64,000 nucleotides of DNA from Fervidobacterium_A thailandense (GTDB lineage Bacteria > Thermotogota > Thermotogae > Thermotogales > Fervidobacteriaceae): NCBI RefSeq assembly GCF_041505935.1, contig NZ_CP140110.1; one strand, 5' to 3'. Position 1 is the stretch's first letter, and each line of letters opens with the position of its first letter. The notes under the pieces are model-generated. The model worked only from the letters and a program-made list of their open reading frames with translations, was not told the DNA's origin and ran no database searches. Of the stretch, positions 1 through 8,026 are shown piece by piece. Made by a program: the position numbers and the translations under genes.

Positions 1-28
1 GTGTCGGCTTGCGCCGACACCCGTTTTT
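1..28 (+). terminator. Rho-independent terminator of a gene left of the window
   Basis: An 8-bp stem (GTGTCGGC/GCCGACAC) with a TTGC loop is followed by CCGTTTTTT on the plus strand, so it ends a rightward transcript that starts outside the window. It may also act on the minus-strand gene that stops at 44, but the partner U-tract would lie outside the window. Confidence 0.8.
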
Positions 29-43
29 TGGAAATGCCGTTCA

Positions 44-1162
44 TTAGAACTTATCTACTCCAAAGATTACGGACTTGTGGATGAACATGTAGTAGTTCTT
101 GTATGGATCGAGAGTCCTAACTTGGAGTTCAGCTTTTGGATATTTCTTCTTCGCCGCTTCTGTAACGATTAGTTTTATACCGTTGAGGTTCGTTGGGCTG
201 ACTTTCTTTTGGACAAGTTGAATGGCAATCTCAACACCAGCTTCGACAAAGAGCATGTTCATCGGTACCGGCCAGGTTGCGAACCTTCCAGCGCCACCCA
301 TCTCGATGATCTTCTTGTTGACTTCCCTGAGGATGTAGGTCATGTCACCGCGTTTGTCTTCAGGGATGGAGATTCCCAGAGTACCGGGGAATCCATGCGT
401 CGGCGACGGACAGCAGGGCTCAAGATAGTAACCACCGTGCTTGAGAATAGCTTTCTGGAGAGGTTCTTGCATACCGCAGTTTGTTGAGAAGAATCCCGTC
501 TTCGGACCGTATTTTGCAAGCTGCCTTGGAACGTCTTCAAGGATGAATTGCTGAGCACCAGTCAAGCCTTGTTCACCAAGTGGGTCTGGTGCGGACACGA
601 AGACGAAGTTGATACCCATTTCCTTCGCTGTCTTTTCCATTATGTCGCGTCTTTCGGCCAAGAGTTTGTAGCTCATATGCCTCGGGAAGGAGTAATGGAT
701 GATAGTTTCAACGCCCATCTTCTTGGCCAACTCGACGATCGTCCTACCGCGACCGGGAGTGTCGACTTCGAGTACAACATCCGCAGCCGAAGAGATGACC
801 GCCGGGTCTTCGTGTGGAACACCAACAACGAAAACGATATCTTTCCTCATCTGTTTGACTCTTCTGATAGCGGCTGTCGTTCCGGGAACACCTTGACAAA
901 TGACGATGGCCTTAACCTGTGGATCGTACGCAAGCTCAACAATCCTTGCAATGGTCGTTTCCTGTTCTTGCATGAACTTATCCGGATAAGTGACGTGAAT
1001 AATATTCGCCTTACCGTATCTCTTAACAACCGCTTCCGCACCCCTGTACTCGTCTTCACCTTGGGAGACCGTGCCTGTCACAACACCGATCTTGAACCCA
1101 AGTTGTGCGAACAAACTCGACAAAAGTAGCACGGCAACAAGTAGAACCAGAACTTTCCTCAT
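44..1162 (-). CDS. DUF3798 family periplasmic binding-protein-like protein
   Basis: The 372-residue product begins with a clear Sec signal peptide (MRK, then a Leu/Val-rich core, cleavage near LFAQ). The rest has the look of a periplasmic binding protein: a first lobe starting FKIGVVTGT, repeated beta-alpha units, and a second lobe with GFFSTNCGMQEP. I recognise it as the DUF3798 family, distantly like the Med/BMP basic membrane lipoproteins that bind ligands for ABC importers; the ligand is unknown. There is no permease or ATPase gene next to it, so a stand-alone binding or sensing role is possible. It is read from an ATG preceded by GGAGGGGTC, with a good extended -10 upstream at 1216-1221, and appears monocistronic. 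The family is confident, the function is not. Confidence 0.75.
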   Translation of the reverse strand: MRKVLVLLVAVLLLSSLFAQLGFKIGVVTGTVSQGEDEYRGAEAVVKRYGKANIIHVTYPDKFMQEQETTIARIVELAYDPQVKAIVICQGVPGTTAAIRRVKQMRKDIVFVVGVPHEDPAVISSAADVVLEVDTPGRGRTIVELAKKMGVETIIHYSFPRHMSYKLLAERRDIMEKTAKEMGINFVFVSAPDPLGEQGLTGAQQFILEDVPRQLAKYGPKTGFFSTNCGMQEPLQKAILKHGGYYLEPCCPSPTHGFPGTLGISIPEDKRGDMTYILREVNKKIIEMGGAGRFATWPVPMNMLFVEAGVEIAIQLVQKKVSPTNLNGIKLIVTEAAKKKYPKAELQVRTLDPYKNYYMFIHKSVIFGVDKF

Positions 1163-1215
1163 ACCGACCCCTCCTTCTGAAGGTGTAAGGGAGATACACC
1201 CCCGGGTTACTTTTT

Positions 1216-1221
1216 ATTATA
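1216..1221 (-). promoter_or_regulatory. Extended -10 promoter for the DUF3798 gene
   Basis: On the minus strand TGG-TATAAT forms an extended -10; the -35 region (TTTGTT at 17 bp) is poor. It lies about 55 bp before the start codon at 1162. The 1222-1443 stretch behind it holds no gene or clear terminator that I can see. Confidence 0.6.
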
Positions 1222-1443
1222 CCAGAATTAGTTTCCAAAACAAAACTCCAGTTTTAATGTGACTTAAAACATTCTAAAAAGGCTTGTGAAGAACTTCTGT
1301 TTTTTGCTTTCCAAATTGCTACGTTGAAGAAGCTTGATTCAGGCATTGTTTCGCTTATAAAGGCATCAGAATACGACTTTCAGGCCCGACTCTTTACAGA
1401 ACTCCAGGACTCCAAAGCCTCGAACTACAGTGCGTGGAGGAGT

Positions 1444-2334
1444 TCAAACAACTTTATCTATCTTCCTGAATCCCTCTCCCAAAACGTATCTGGCTTCGTG
1501 AACGATGACGAACGCATTCGGATCGATGTGCCTTATCACGTTCAAAACTTCACCAAGTTCCCTCCTGCGCAAGGCAACGTAGAGCACGTCGAACGGTTTT
1601 CCCGAGTACGCACCAACGGCTTTCAGGATCGTGGCACCACGTTCCAAATTTTCGAGGATGTACTTTTTTATCTCGTCGTTTTTCTGCGAGATGATCGTCA
1701 CGGTAATTGAGAGCTCAAGACCTCTGAGTACAAAGTCAATCATTACACCACCGATGATAATAGCAAGTAGTGCATACATACCAGTTCGCGCATCGAAAGT
1801 GAATCCAGCGAGGATACCGATGGCAAAGTCGACCATGAGTAGCGTGGTACCGATGGGGGTATGGAAATACTTGGAGAGAATCTTCGCAACGATATCAGTC
1901 CCACCGGTGGATGAGTTGTTTGCAAAGGCTATGGCCATGCCTATAGAAGTTAAAATGTTACCAAAGAACACCGCCAACATCAAATCGCTTCCCTGGTACT
2001 TGGGAATTTTCAACAGCCTATCGAACAGGTCGACGAAGAAGTTCAGCATGAACGTCGAGTAAATCGTTTTGAAGCTGAAGTCCTTTCCAACGAGTATGAA
2101 CCCCAGGGCAAAAAGTAGGATGTTAAGAATGTAAAGCCAAACGCCGACGGGAATTCCACCGACGAGTTTGTGGAGTATCATCGCCAAACCGCTCGCACCA
2201 CCGGCCGCGATGTTGTTGGGAATGAAGAAAATGACCAATCCAAGCGCTGTCAGGAGAACACCTATAGTTGAGAGGACGTACTCCTTGACTTGTTCCTTCA
2301 TGTCGTACTTGCTCATCTTGACAAGTTTCCCCAC
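1444..2334 (-). CDS. YitT family membrane protein (DUF161 + DUF2179)
   Basis: About 296 residues. Five or six hydrophobic segments fill residues 15-205 (typical YitT membrane region, with the conserved SSTGGTDI loop), and a soluble C-terminal DUF2179 domain follows (residues ~210-296, ending near ARYVLGEGF). The family is widespread in Firmicutes and Thermotogae; the transported substrate is not established. The longest frame starts at a GTG at 2343, but GGAGGTGA sits 5 nt before the GTG at 2334, so I prefer that start; an ATG at 2316 is the third option. The gene is divergent from the ABC ATPase at 2426. No strong terminator follows. Confidence 0.85.
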   Translation of the reverse strand: MGKLVKMSKYDMKEQVKEYVLSTIGVLLTALGLVIFFIPNNIAAGGASGLAMILHKLVGGIPVGVWLYILNILLFALGFILVGKDFSFKTIYSTFMLNFFVDLFDRLLKIPKYQGSDLMLAVFFGNILTSIGMAIAFANNSSTGGTDIVAKILSKYFHTPIGTTLLMVDFAIGILAGFTFDARTGMYALLAIIIGGVMIDFVLRGLELSITVTIISQKNDEIKKYILENLERGATILKAVGAYSGKPFDVLYVALRRRELGEVLNVIRHIDPNAFVIVHEARYVLGEGFRKIDKVV

Positions 2335-2358
2335 CCCACTCACCTCCCAGGCTGAGCG

Positions 2359-2387
2359 TTTAAATTAATGAAAACTCGTGCTATAAT
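2359..2387 (+). promoter_or_regulatory. Promoter of the ABC ATPase-ridA pair
   Basis: TTTAAA and TATAAT are separated by 17 bp, 39 bp upstream of the ATG at 2426, which is preceded by a GAGGTGA ribosome binding site. Confidence 0.65.
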
Positions 2388-2425
2388 ATTGTTCGTAGCA
2401 CAAACGTTCTTACTCGAGGTGACTT

Positions 2426-3118
2426 ATGCAGCTTATCGTCCGTCACTTATCAGTATACCACAACGGTGTTGCCGTTTTAACGAACGTCTCTACATATTTT
2501 GAAACTGGTGAAATCACGATGGTCATCGGACCAAACGGGTCTGGTAAATCAACATTACTCAAAGCACTTGCAGGTTTGGTGAAGTACGAAGGTGAGATAA
2601 TACTTCCGGATGGATACGAAGCCGTTGACGAGTTGACCGGATACGTCTTTCAAAATCCCGAAACGCAGATCATCGGTAGCACGGTTTTCGAGGATGTGAT
2701 CTTTGGACTTGAGAACATTGGACTCGCACCGACCGAGATAGAGAAGCGGGCCAATTACGTGTTGGAACTCCTCGAACTTTCGAACCTGAGAGACAGCGAC
2801 CCATATTATCTTTCGGGTGGTCAGAAACAACGCCTCGCAATCGCATCGATATTGGCACTGGAACCGGAGTTTCTATTACTCGACGAGGTAACCGCGATGC
2901 TCGATAAAAGCGGAAAACGCGAGGTGCTTGAAGCTATCGTGAGACTCAAGAACTTAAATAAGGGCATCGTCGTCGCAACGCACGAGCTCGACCTCTTCTC
3001 GCAAATCGCCGACAGGTGTATCTACATACGTGATGGACGCATAGTCTTTGACGGCCAACCCGCCGATGGTATTGAGATGTACAAACGCGAAATGGGTGCG
3101 GAGTTTTTGTACAGGTGA
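2426..3118 (+). CDS. ABC transporter ATP-binding protein, ECF type
   Basis: A 230-residue stand-alone nucleotide-binding subunit. Walker A (GPNGSGKST) is at residues ~36-44, the Q-loop in GYVFQNPETQ at ~74, the signature LSGGQKQR at ~129 and Walker B (FLLLDEV) at ~148. The Q-loop context FQNPETQIIGSTVFEDV is typical of energy-coupling-factor (cobalt/biotin/vitamin) ATPases such as EcfA. No T-component or substrate-binding S-component is beside it, so the partners must be encoded elsewhere, as is common for shared ECF modules. It is followed after 34 bp by ridA and probably co-transcribed. The substrate cannot be told from the sequence. Confidence 0.85.
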   Translation: MQLIVRHLSVYHNGVAVLTNVSTYFETGEITMVIGPNGSGKSTLLKALAGLVKYEGEIILPDGYEAVDELTGYVFQNPETQIIGSTVFEDVIFGLENIGLAPTEIEKRANYVLELLELSNLRDSDPYYLSGGQKQRLAIASILALEPEFLLLDEVTAMLDKSGKREVLEAIVRLKNLNKGIVVATHELDLFSQIADRCIYIRDGRIVFDGQPADGIEMYKREMGAEFLYR

Positions 3119-3152
3119 GTACCAACGTGTCTCAAAACGGAGGTGGTGTAGT

Positions 3153-3542
3153 GTGGAGTTCTTGAGATTTAAAAGCGGTCCAAAACCGGTCGGTCCGTAC
3201 TCGCAAGCGGTCAAGGTTGGAAATCTGATTTTCTTCTCTGGGATTTTGCCGATTGTACCAAGTACGGGGGAGCTTATTACCGAGGATGTTTCTAAGGCTA
3301 CGGAACAGATTCTGAGAAATCTCGAAGCCATGCTCTCGGAGATAGGTTTATCGCTAAATAGTGTCGTAAAGACAACAATTTACACTACCAAGCTTGAGGA
3401 ATTTGGGAAAATCAACGAAACCTACGAGAAATTCTTCTCGCAAAACGCACCGAACTATCCAGCGAGAACAACGGTGGGGGTTAGTCAACTGCCCAAAGGT
3501 GCTACCGTTGAGATGGATTTTGTTGTCTGCTCGGAGCACTAA
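3153..3542 (+). CDS. ridA: RidA family enamine/imine deaminase
   Basis: A 129-residue RidA/YjgF/UK114 protein of normal family length. Family marks are GPYSQAV near the N-terminus, FFSGILPI, and the C-terminal PARTTVGVSQLPKGATVEMDF containing the arginine that binds the substrate carboxylate. RidA proteins hydrolyse reactive 2-aminoacrylate and related enamines released by PLP enzymes. The frame is open further upstream, but GGAGGTGGT five bases before the GTG at 3153 fixes the start. It follows the ECF ATPase closely and ends four bases inside the convergent gene at 3539. Confidence 0.92.
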   Translation: MEFLRFKSGPKPVGPYSQAVKVGNLIFFSGILPIVPSTGELITEDVSKATEQILRNLEAMLSEIGLSLNSVVKTTIYTTKLEEFGKINETYEKFFSQNAPNYPARTTVGVSQLPKGATVEMDFVVCSEH

Positions 3543-4117
3543 GTATTTTTTGAATCGTTGAATTTATTTTTTCTCATCTCCAGTCTGTTCCGAATCAATT
3601 CACCGCCGTCGACTGGGGAGAAAAGCACCATAGATTCGTATGTATCCTTCAAGGCTTGCAGTGGATCACCGGAACGCTCTATTCGTTTGTTGAATTTTTG
3701 CGTGAAAGAATTCCAGTTAGATTTCTCGACAAGGTAAATCAGCCAAACAGTCACAAACGTGATTACCGAAATAGAGGTAGGATAGTTCTTGATCGCCGGC
3801 AAGCTCAACCCAAGAAACGTGCCACCTGTCAAAACGAGCATCAGATAAGTTTTGCTCTTCAGTATGAGCTTTGCAAAGACAAATTCTTTGAGATCATCTA
3901 AGGTATCTTTTCGGATGGGTACGTACAAGAACCTCGTCAAGAGAAATAAATCCGTCAACCCGGCCACTAATAGTGGATTGTTGAAGGTTAACCCAAGAGC
4001 GATTAATACCAGACACTGAATTAATTTCGCAAATTCAAGCCTCTTCACCTTCGTAACGAAGTACGTTCCAACAATGTACGCGGTGAGTCCAACGACTACA
4101 GCAAGCACACTTCTCAA
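3539..4117 (-). CDS. Hypothetical membrane protein, 192 aa
   Basis: I do not recognise a family. Hydrophobic segments lie at residues ~3-22, ~32-60 and ~88-130, so it is probably a three- to five-span inner-membrane protein; the last ~60 residues are charged and likely cytoplasmic. The start is a TTG at 4117 behind a GGGGGTGGG ribosome binding site (GTG at 4108 is an alternative). The stop overlaps the end of ridA by four bases in convergent orientation. It lies just downstream of the tRNA-Asp gene and its terminator on the same strand. Confidence 0.6.
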   Translation of the reverse strand: MRSVLAVVVGLTAYIVGTYFVTKVKRLEFAKLIQCLVLIALGLTFNNPLLVAGLTDLFLLTRFLYVPIRKDTLDDLKEFVFAKLILKSKTYLMLVLTGGTFLGLSLPAIKNYPTSISVITFVTVWLIYLVEKSNWNSFTQKFNKRIERSGDPLQALKDTYESMVLFSPVDGGELIRNRLEMRKNKFNDSKNT

Positions 4118-4164
4118 CGTCCCACCCCCGGCAGATCTCCGTTACTTGACAGCCGATGAGAATC

Positions 4165-4190
4165 AAAAAAGCTCCGGGCTTTCCCGGAGC
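4165..4190 (-). terminator. Terminator after tRNA-Asp
   Basis: Stem GCTCCGGG/CCCGGAGC (4171-4178 and 4183-4190) with a 4-nt loop, followed on the minus strand by TTTTTT. The plus side also carries TTTCTTTT, so the hairpin could work both ways. Confidence 0.85.
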
Positions 4191-4199
4191 TTTCTTTTA

Positions 4200-4277
4200 T
4201 GGCGGGGACGACGGGATTTGAACCCGCGGCCACCGGTGTGACAGACCGGCGTGCTAACCGGGCTGCACCACGTCCCC
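4200..4277 (-). tRNA. tRNA-Asp (GTC)
   Basis: The minus strand reads as a full cloverleaf: acceptor GGGGACG/CGTCCCC, anticodon loop CTGTCAC with GTC, T-loop GGTTCAAATCC, discriminator G and an encoded CCA. It stands alone between its own promoter (4324-4352) and terminator (4165-4190). Confidence 0.97.
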
Positions 4278-4323
4278 GTCTCGATTTCACGTTGACATGG
4301 TCTTTCAAGGGTGACCGTGGTAT

Positions 4324-4352
4324 ATTTTGCCACGTCTTAGCACTGTTGTCAA
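4324..4352 (-). promoter_or_regulatory. tRNA-Asp promoter
   Basis: A perfect TTGACA is followed after 17 bp by CAAAAT on the minus strand. The bases just before the -10 (GTGG) match those of the two rRNA promoters at 21905 and 21992, suggesting a shared stable-RNA promoter type. Confidence 0.75.
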
Positions 4353-4382
4353 GGGGCCGAATTTGAATTTTCTGAAACAGAA

Positions 4383-5582
4383 CTATTCTACGTTTCTGAA
4401 TAAATCTTCAATACTTTCGCGCCTTCTGATTAGTCTGATTTCGTTTGTCGATAGATCAATAAGTACCTCCGCCGGTCTCGGATGGCTGTTGTAGTTGCTT
4501 GCCATCGAAAAGCCGTAGGCTCCGACGTCTTCTACGATCATCAGACTTCCGCACTTCGGAATGGGGATGGAGCGATTTCGCGCAATGACATCGCCAGTTT
4601 CACACAGAGGACCAACAACATCCACGATACTCTCTTCCCACGGTTCTTCAGGTTCAAGTACGTGCACGCCGTGGTGTGCACCGTACATGGCCGGTCTTAC
4701 CAGAGCGTTCATACCTACATCGAGGACCACGAAGGTTTTGTAAGGTGTCCTCTTAACGTACTCAACCTTCGCAACCAAGATACCAGCTGGTCCGATGAGG
4801 TACCTACCAAGCTCAATTATCACCAGTTCGAAACTCGAAAACAAAGGTACTACCTTGCTTCTGTACTCCTCAAGGTTCAACTCTTTTCCGCTGTAGTTTA
4901 TTCCCCAACCACCACCGATGTTGATGCATCCAAATCCGTACTTTTTTGAAAGCTCCACACCGATACTTATGGCTTCGAGAAAAGGTTCAACCTCCGTGAT
5001 TTGTGAACCGATGTGGATGTGAAAGCCAAGCACCTTTTTTCCTTGCTTTCTTAAGACGCTCAGAGCCTCGTCGATCAAATCAATGTGCACACCAAATTTC
5101 GTTTCGCGAATACCGGTGGAGATGTGAGGGTGTGTTCGAGGATCAACATCGGGATTTATTCTGATGAAAAAGTTTGCGTCGGATTGGAAGTCAGCCCATC
5201 GTTGAGCTTCCTCCACAGAGTCAACATTTATGAATCCAACTTTATCCTTCAGAAACCCCATTTCCGCTTTTGTTTTACCGTTCCCGTTCCAAACAATTCG
5301 TTCGCGTGGAACGCCGGCAAGTTCCGAAGCGTGGTATTCACCCAAAGAAACAATGTCCGTGCCGAATCCCTCTTCCAGGAACAACTGAATTAACCGTGGA
5401 TTGTTGTTCGCTTTACACGCGAACGTTGGAAGCATCCTCACGCCCTCAAAGACCCTTTTAACCTTCGCCAGTTGATATCGGATGACATCTTTAACGTACA
5501 CGTACAACGGTGTACCGTAATGCTCCACCACCGTTTTTATCGTCCGCTCTAACATCGTCTGGAAGTTGCTATCTTCAAGCAT
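4383..5582 (-). CDS. lysA: Diaminopimelate decarboxylase
   Basis: Catalyses the last step of lysine synthesis, meso-diaminopimelate to lysine, using PLP. The PLP lysine is in FACKANNNP near residue 57; the phosphate-binding GGGWGINY, the HIGSQI motif and the active-site CETGDVI segment are all present, and the protein ends with the family's RRRES-type tail. Length (~399 residues) fits. The frame is open up to a TTG at 5603; I chose the ATG at 5582, behind AAAGGGG. Either start overlaps the end of the upstream amidotransferase gene, implying translational coupling. The two form a minus-strand operon from the promoter at 6298-6303. Confidence 0.92.
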   Translation of the reverse strand: MLEDSNFQTMLERTIKTVVEHYGTPLYVYVKDVIRYQLAKVKRVFEGVRMLPTFACKANNNPRLIQLFLEEGFGTDIVSLGEYHASELAGVPRERIVWNGNGKTKAEMGFLKDKVGFINVDSVEEAQRWADFQSDANFFIRINPDVDPRTHPHISTGIRETKFGVHIDLIDEALSVLRKQGKKVLGFHIHIGSQITEVEPFLEAISIGVELSKKYGFGCINIGGGWGINYSGKELNLEEYRSKVVPLFSSFELVIIELGRYLIGPAGILVAKVEYVKRTPYKTFVVLDVGMNALVRPAMYGAHHGVHVLEPEEPWEESIVDVVGPLCETGDVIARNRSIPIPKCGSLMIVEDVGAYGFSMASNYNSHPRPAEVLIDLSTNEIRLIRRRESIEDLFRNVE

Positions 5583-6249
5583 CGAATACATTACCCCTTT
5601 CAACTATCCTGCCGTTCAATACCTTGAGCACCTCTCCGTTGGCCATCGTTTGGTAACTATTATCGTACTTCTCGGAAAACACGAAAAAGCCCTCACTGGA
5701 TTCCTTGTAGTGAAGAACAAAGTAATCATCGGTTCGTTCACTGTTAAACAAACAGCACACGTACAAAGCATTCTCCAGTGTATCAAGCATAAGAAAGTTT
5801 AGGCCAGAATAGCGATTCGACTGTGCAAAGCTTCTTATCTTCAAAACGAGTCCCTGAAAGTTCTCGAAATCTTTTACACTTGCAAAATAGTCAAACGTAT
5901 CGCTCTCGTACGGATTTGTCCGTGCCGCAGAGAAAACGGTACCGTTGTGTGCGAAGAATTTCTCACCACTGTAAAACGGATGGACTTGTCTTACTCCCAG
6001 CGGAACGCCTTCCGATGCCTTTCGCGCGTGTACGATACCCAACTTAAAGGTACCAGCCGGTTTTTCATTGCTCTCGTAAATCGGAGTGAAGAATTTTGCA
6101 TAAACGAAAGCGTCATCACTCACAAGTACGTAACCGAACCCGTCTCCATGCGGTGCCCCCTTGCCTTCTCTTGCCATTCTGGAAACGAACTCCGAGATCC
6201 AACCTATCCCTCCGGGATTAACGAGCGAAAATCCTGCCATTCGACACAA
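5575..6249 (-). CDS. Class II glutamine amidotransferase (YafJ-like)
   Basis: A 224-residue N-terminal-nucleophile glutaminase: MCRMAGFS places the catalytic Cys directly after the initiator Met. FVHARKAS-type (here GIVHARKASEG) and the HPFYSGEKFFAHNGTV block are typical of the GATase_6/YafJ family. These proteins have no fused synthase domain; the acceptor of the ammonia is unknown, though some relatives act as gamma-glutamyl hydrolases. The start is a TTG at 6249 with GAGGGGG upstream. Its end overlaps the start of lysA, so the two are likely co-expressed. Confidence 0.8.
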   Translation of the reverse strand: MCRMAGFSLVNPGGIGWISEFVSRMAREGKGAPHGDGFGYVLVSDDAFVYAKFFTPIYESNEKPAGTFKLGIVHARKASEGVPLGVRQVHPFYSGEKFFAHNGTVFSAARTNPYESDTFDYFASVKDFENFQGLVLKIRSFAQSNRYSGLNFLMLDTLENALYVCCLFNSERTDDYFVLHYKESSEGFFVFSEKYDNSYQTMANGEVLKVLNGRIVERGNVFDA

Positions 6250-6297
6250 AATAATCGCCCCCTCTTGTATTGTAGAGTAGTATCCGTGTTTGAAAAA

Positions 6298-6303
6298 ATT
6301 ATA
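6298..6303 (-). promoter_or_regulatory. Extended -10 promoter for the amidotransferase-lysA operon
   Basis: TGG-TATAAT on the minus strand, about 50 bp before the TTG start at 6249. It is only ~30 bp from the divergent pyrBI -10, so the two promoters may compete. Confidence 0.6.
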
Positions 6304-6333
6304 CCACGATACACACCCAAGCGAAACTTTTGG

Positions 6334-6339
6334 TATAAT
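6334..6339 (+). promoter_or_regulatory. Extended -10 promoter for pyrBI
   Basis: TGG-TATAAT on the plus strand, with no good -35. The leader to the ATG at 6377 is only ~30 nt and contains no hairpin, so the RNA attenuation seen at the pyrC operon is not available here. Confidence 0.65.
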
Positions 6340-6376
6340 ATCCCAGGACCATTACATTGCTGTGGGGGGATTGTAG

Positions 6377-7948
6377 ATGAAGAGAGACTTCCTAAGTAGG
6401 ACCTTAGCGGTTATCAACGATTTTTCGGTGCAGGAACAACTTTTCCTCTACCATCAAACCAAGCGGTTGAAGGAAAAAGTACGAAACGGTGAGGACACAT
6501 CGGAATTCCAGATCAAACGAAACGTCGGTATTTACATTGTATTTGTGGAACCGTCCACAAGGACGAAAGAATCGTTTATAAACGCGGCAAAGTTCCACAA
6601 AAACGCAAAAGTGAACATTTTCGAATCCGAACATTCGTCCTTCAACAAGCAGGAGAGTTACGTTGATACTTTCAACATGTTAACCGGCTACAGTGAATAC
6701 TCGATTTTCGTGTTGCGTACCCGTCTGGAAGGTGTTTGCAGGTTACTTGAGAGAAAGGTTGGAGAGTTCGCCGACCGCCATGGAATAATGAGGCCCGCTT
6801 TCATTAACGGTGGTGATGGTAAGCACGAACATCCTACCCAAGAACTCCTCGATGAGTTCACCTTCCTTGAACAGATGAACTTCGATAACTCGCATATACA
6901 TATAGCACTCATCGGAGACCTTCTGCACGGTCGGACCGTTCACTCGAAAGCCGATGGTCTTAAGGTCTTCAAAAACGTCGAAGTCGACCTGATCGCACCC
7001 GAAGAACTCCAGATGCCTACCAGTTACATTGAAAAGATGAAAAGAAACGGCTTTGAGGTGCGACTGTACAGCTCCATAGACGAATACCTATCAAGTGGAA
7101 AAATTGCGCCTATTTGGTACTTCACAAGACTCCAGCTCGAACGTATGGGAGAGGACATACTCGAAAAAGCTCACATTTTGAAAAGGGCTGTTACGTTCAG
7201 AAAGGACATGCTCGATAAGGTTCCAGAAGGAACGAAGTTTTACCATCCACTTCCAAGACCCAAGATTGACCCTGAGATTCCTACCTTCCTCGATAACCTA
7301 CCACTCAACGGTTGGGAAACACAGGCTATTAACGGTTACTGGGTTCGTGTCGTGCTTCTTTCCATGTTAGGTGGTGCACTTGAAGCGGACTTCGATACTA
7401 CGAAGAAAGAAGAAGAGCCTCTCGAAGAGTTCATCGTTCCAGCACCGATTGTAGATGGCACTAAAGGTGTTGAAAAGGAAGGAAAACGCGGTATCAAGCC
7501 GGTTGAAAGCGGTACCGTGATCGATCACATCGCAAAAGGTAAGACGAGTGATGAAATCTACAATACCATCACAAAGATACGAAGGATTTTGAAACTCTAC
7601 GATGTTGATAGTGCCGATGGAATATTTAGATCCGCGGATGGCAATTTGAAAGGATACATAAGCCTACCGAATAGGTATCTTTCCTTCAAAGAAATCAAGA
7701 AACTTGCCGCCATCTCACCTGGAACAACGGTAAACATCGTTAAAGACAGAAGAGTTGTCGAAAAGTACCGTCTGAAGTTACCACCGAGAATATACAACTT
7801 TGAAGAACTCCAGTGCAAGAATGAGAATTGCATCACCCATCCGAAAAATGGTGAAAACGTCATGGCATCGTTCGTGCAAGTCGACGGAAAATTCATCTGC
7901 GAGTACTGTGAAACCGCGCACGAGTACCATGAGATTTGGAAAATATGA
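6377..7948 (+). CDS. pyrBI: Fused aspartate carbamoyltransferase (catalytic PyrB + regulatory PyrI)
   Basis: Condenses carbamoyl phosphate and aspartate, the committed step of pyrimidine synthesis. Residues ~1-345 are the catalytic chain: PSTRT (carbamoyl-phosphate loop) at ~59, HPTQELLDEF at ~152 and HPLPRP near 290. After a charged linker rich in Glu and Lys, residues ~375-523 are the PyrI regulatory chain, ending in a four-cysteine zinc site (CKNENC at ~479, CEYC at ~508). The fusion of both chains is known from Thermotoga. ATG at 6377 behind GTGGGGGGA. It is separate from the pyrCKDFE operon at 25-28 kb and transcribed alone, ending at a strong terminator. Confidence 0.95.
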   Translation: MKRDFLSRTLAVINDFSVQEQLFLYHQTKRLKEKVRNGEDTSEFQIKRNVGIYIVFVEPSTRTKESFINAAKFHKNAKVNIFESEHSSFNKQESYVDTFNMLTGYSEYSIFVLRTRLEGVCRLLERKVGEFADRHGIMRPAFINGGDGKHEHPTQELLDEFTFLEQMNFDNSHIHIALIGDLLHGRTVHSKADGLKVFKNVEVDLIAPEELQMPTSYIEKMKRNGFEVRLYSSIDEYLSSGKIAPIWYFTRLQLERMGEDILEKAHILKRAVTFRKDMLDKVPEGTKFYHPLPRPKIDPEIPTFLDNLPLNGWETQAINGYWVRVVLLSMLGGALEADFDTTKKEEEPLEEFIVPAPIVDGTKGVEKEGKRGIKPVESGTVIDHIAKGKTSDEIYNTITKIRRILKLYDVDSADGIFRSADGNLKGYISLPNRYLSFKEIKKLAAISPGTTVNIVKDRRVVEKYRLKLPPRIYNFEELQCKNENCITHPKNGENVMASFVQVDGKFICEYCETAHEYHEIWKI

Positions 7949-7964
7949 CAGTACAGCCAAAACT

Positions 7965-8001
7965 AAAAACGCGGACGTGGAATTCCACGTCCGCGTTTTT
8001 T
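7965..8001. terminator. Bidirectional terminator between pyrBI and the diguanylate cyclase
   Basis: A 12-bp stem (ACGCGGACGTGG and its complement, loop AATT) has T6 on the plus side and A5 on the other, so it can end both convergent transcripts. Confidence 0.9.
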
Positions 8002-8026
8002 ACTCCATCGTTATTCGACTGGCAAA

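Noticed and set aside
548..1129. 193-codon plus-strand frame opposite the DUF3798 gene
   Set aside because: It is a shadow of a well-supported minus-strand gene with signal peptide and ribosome site.
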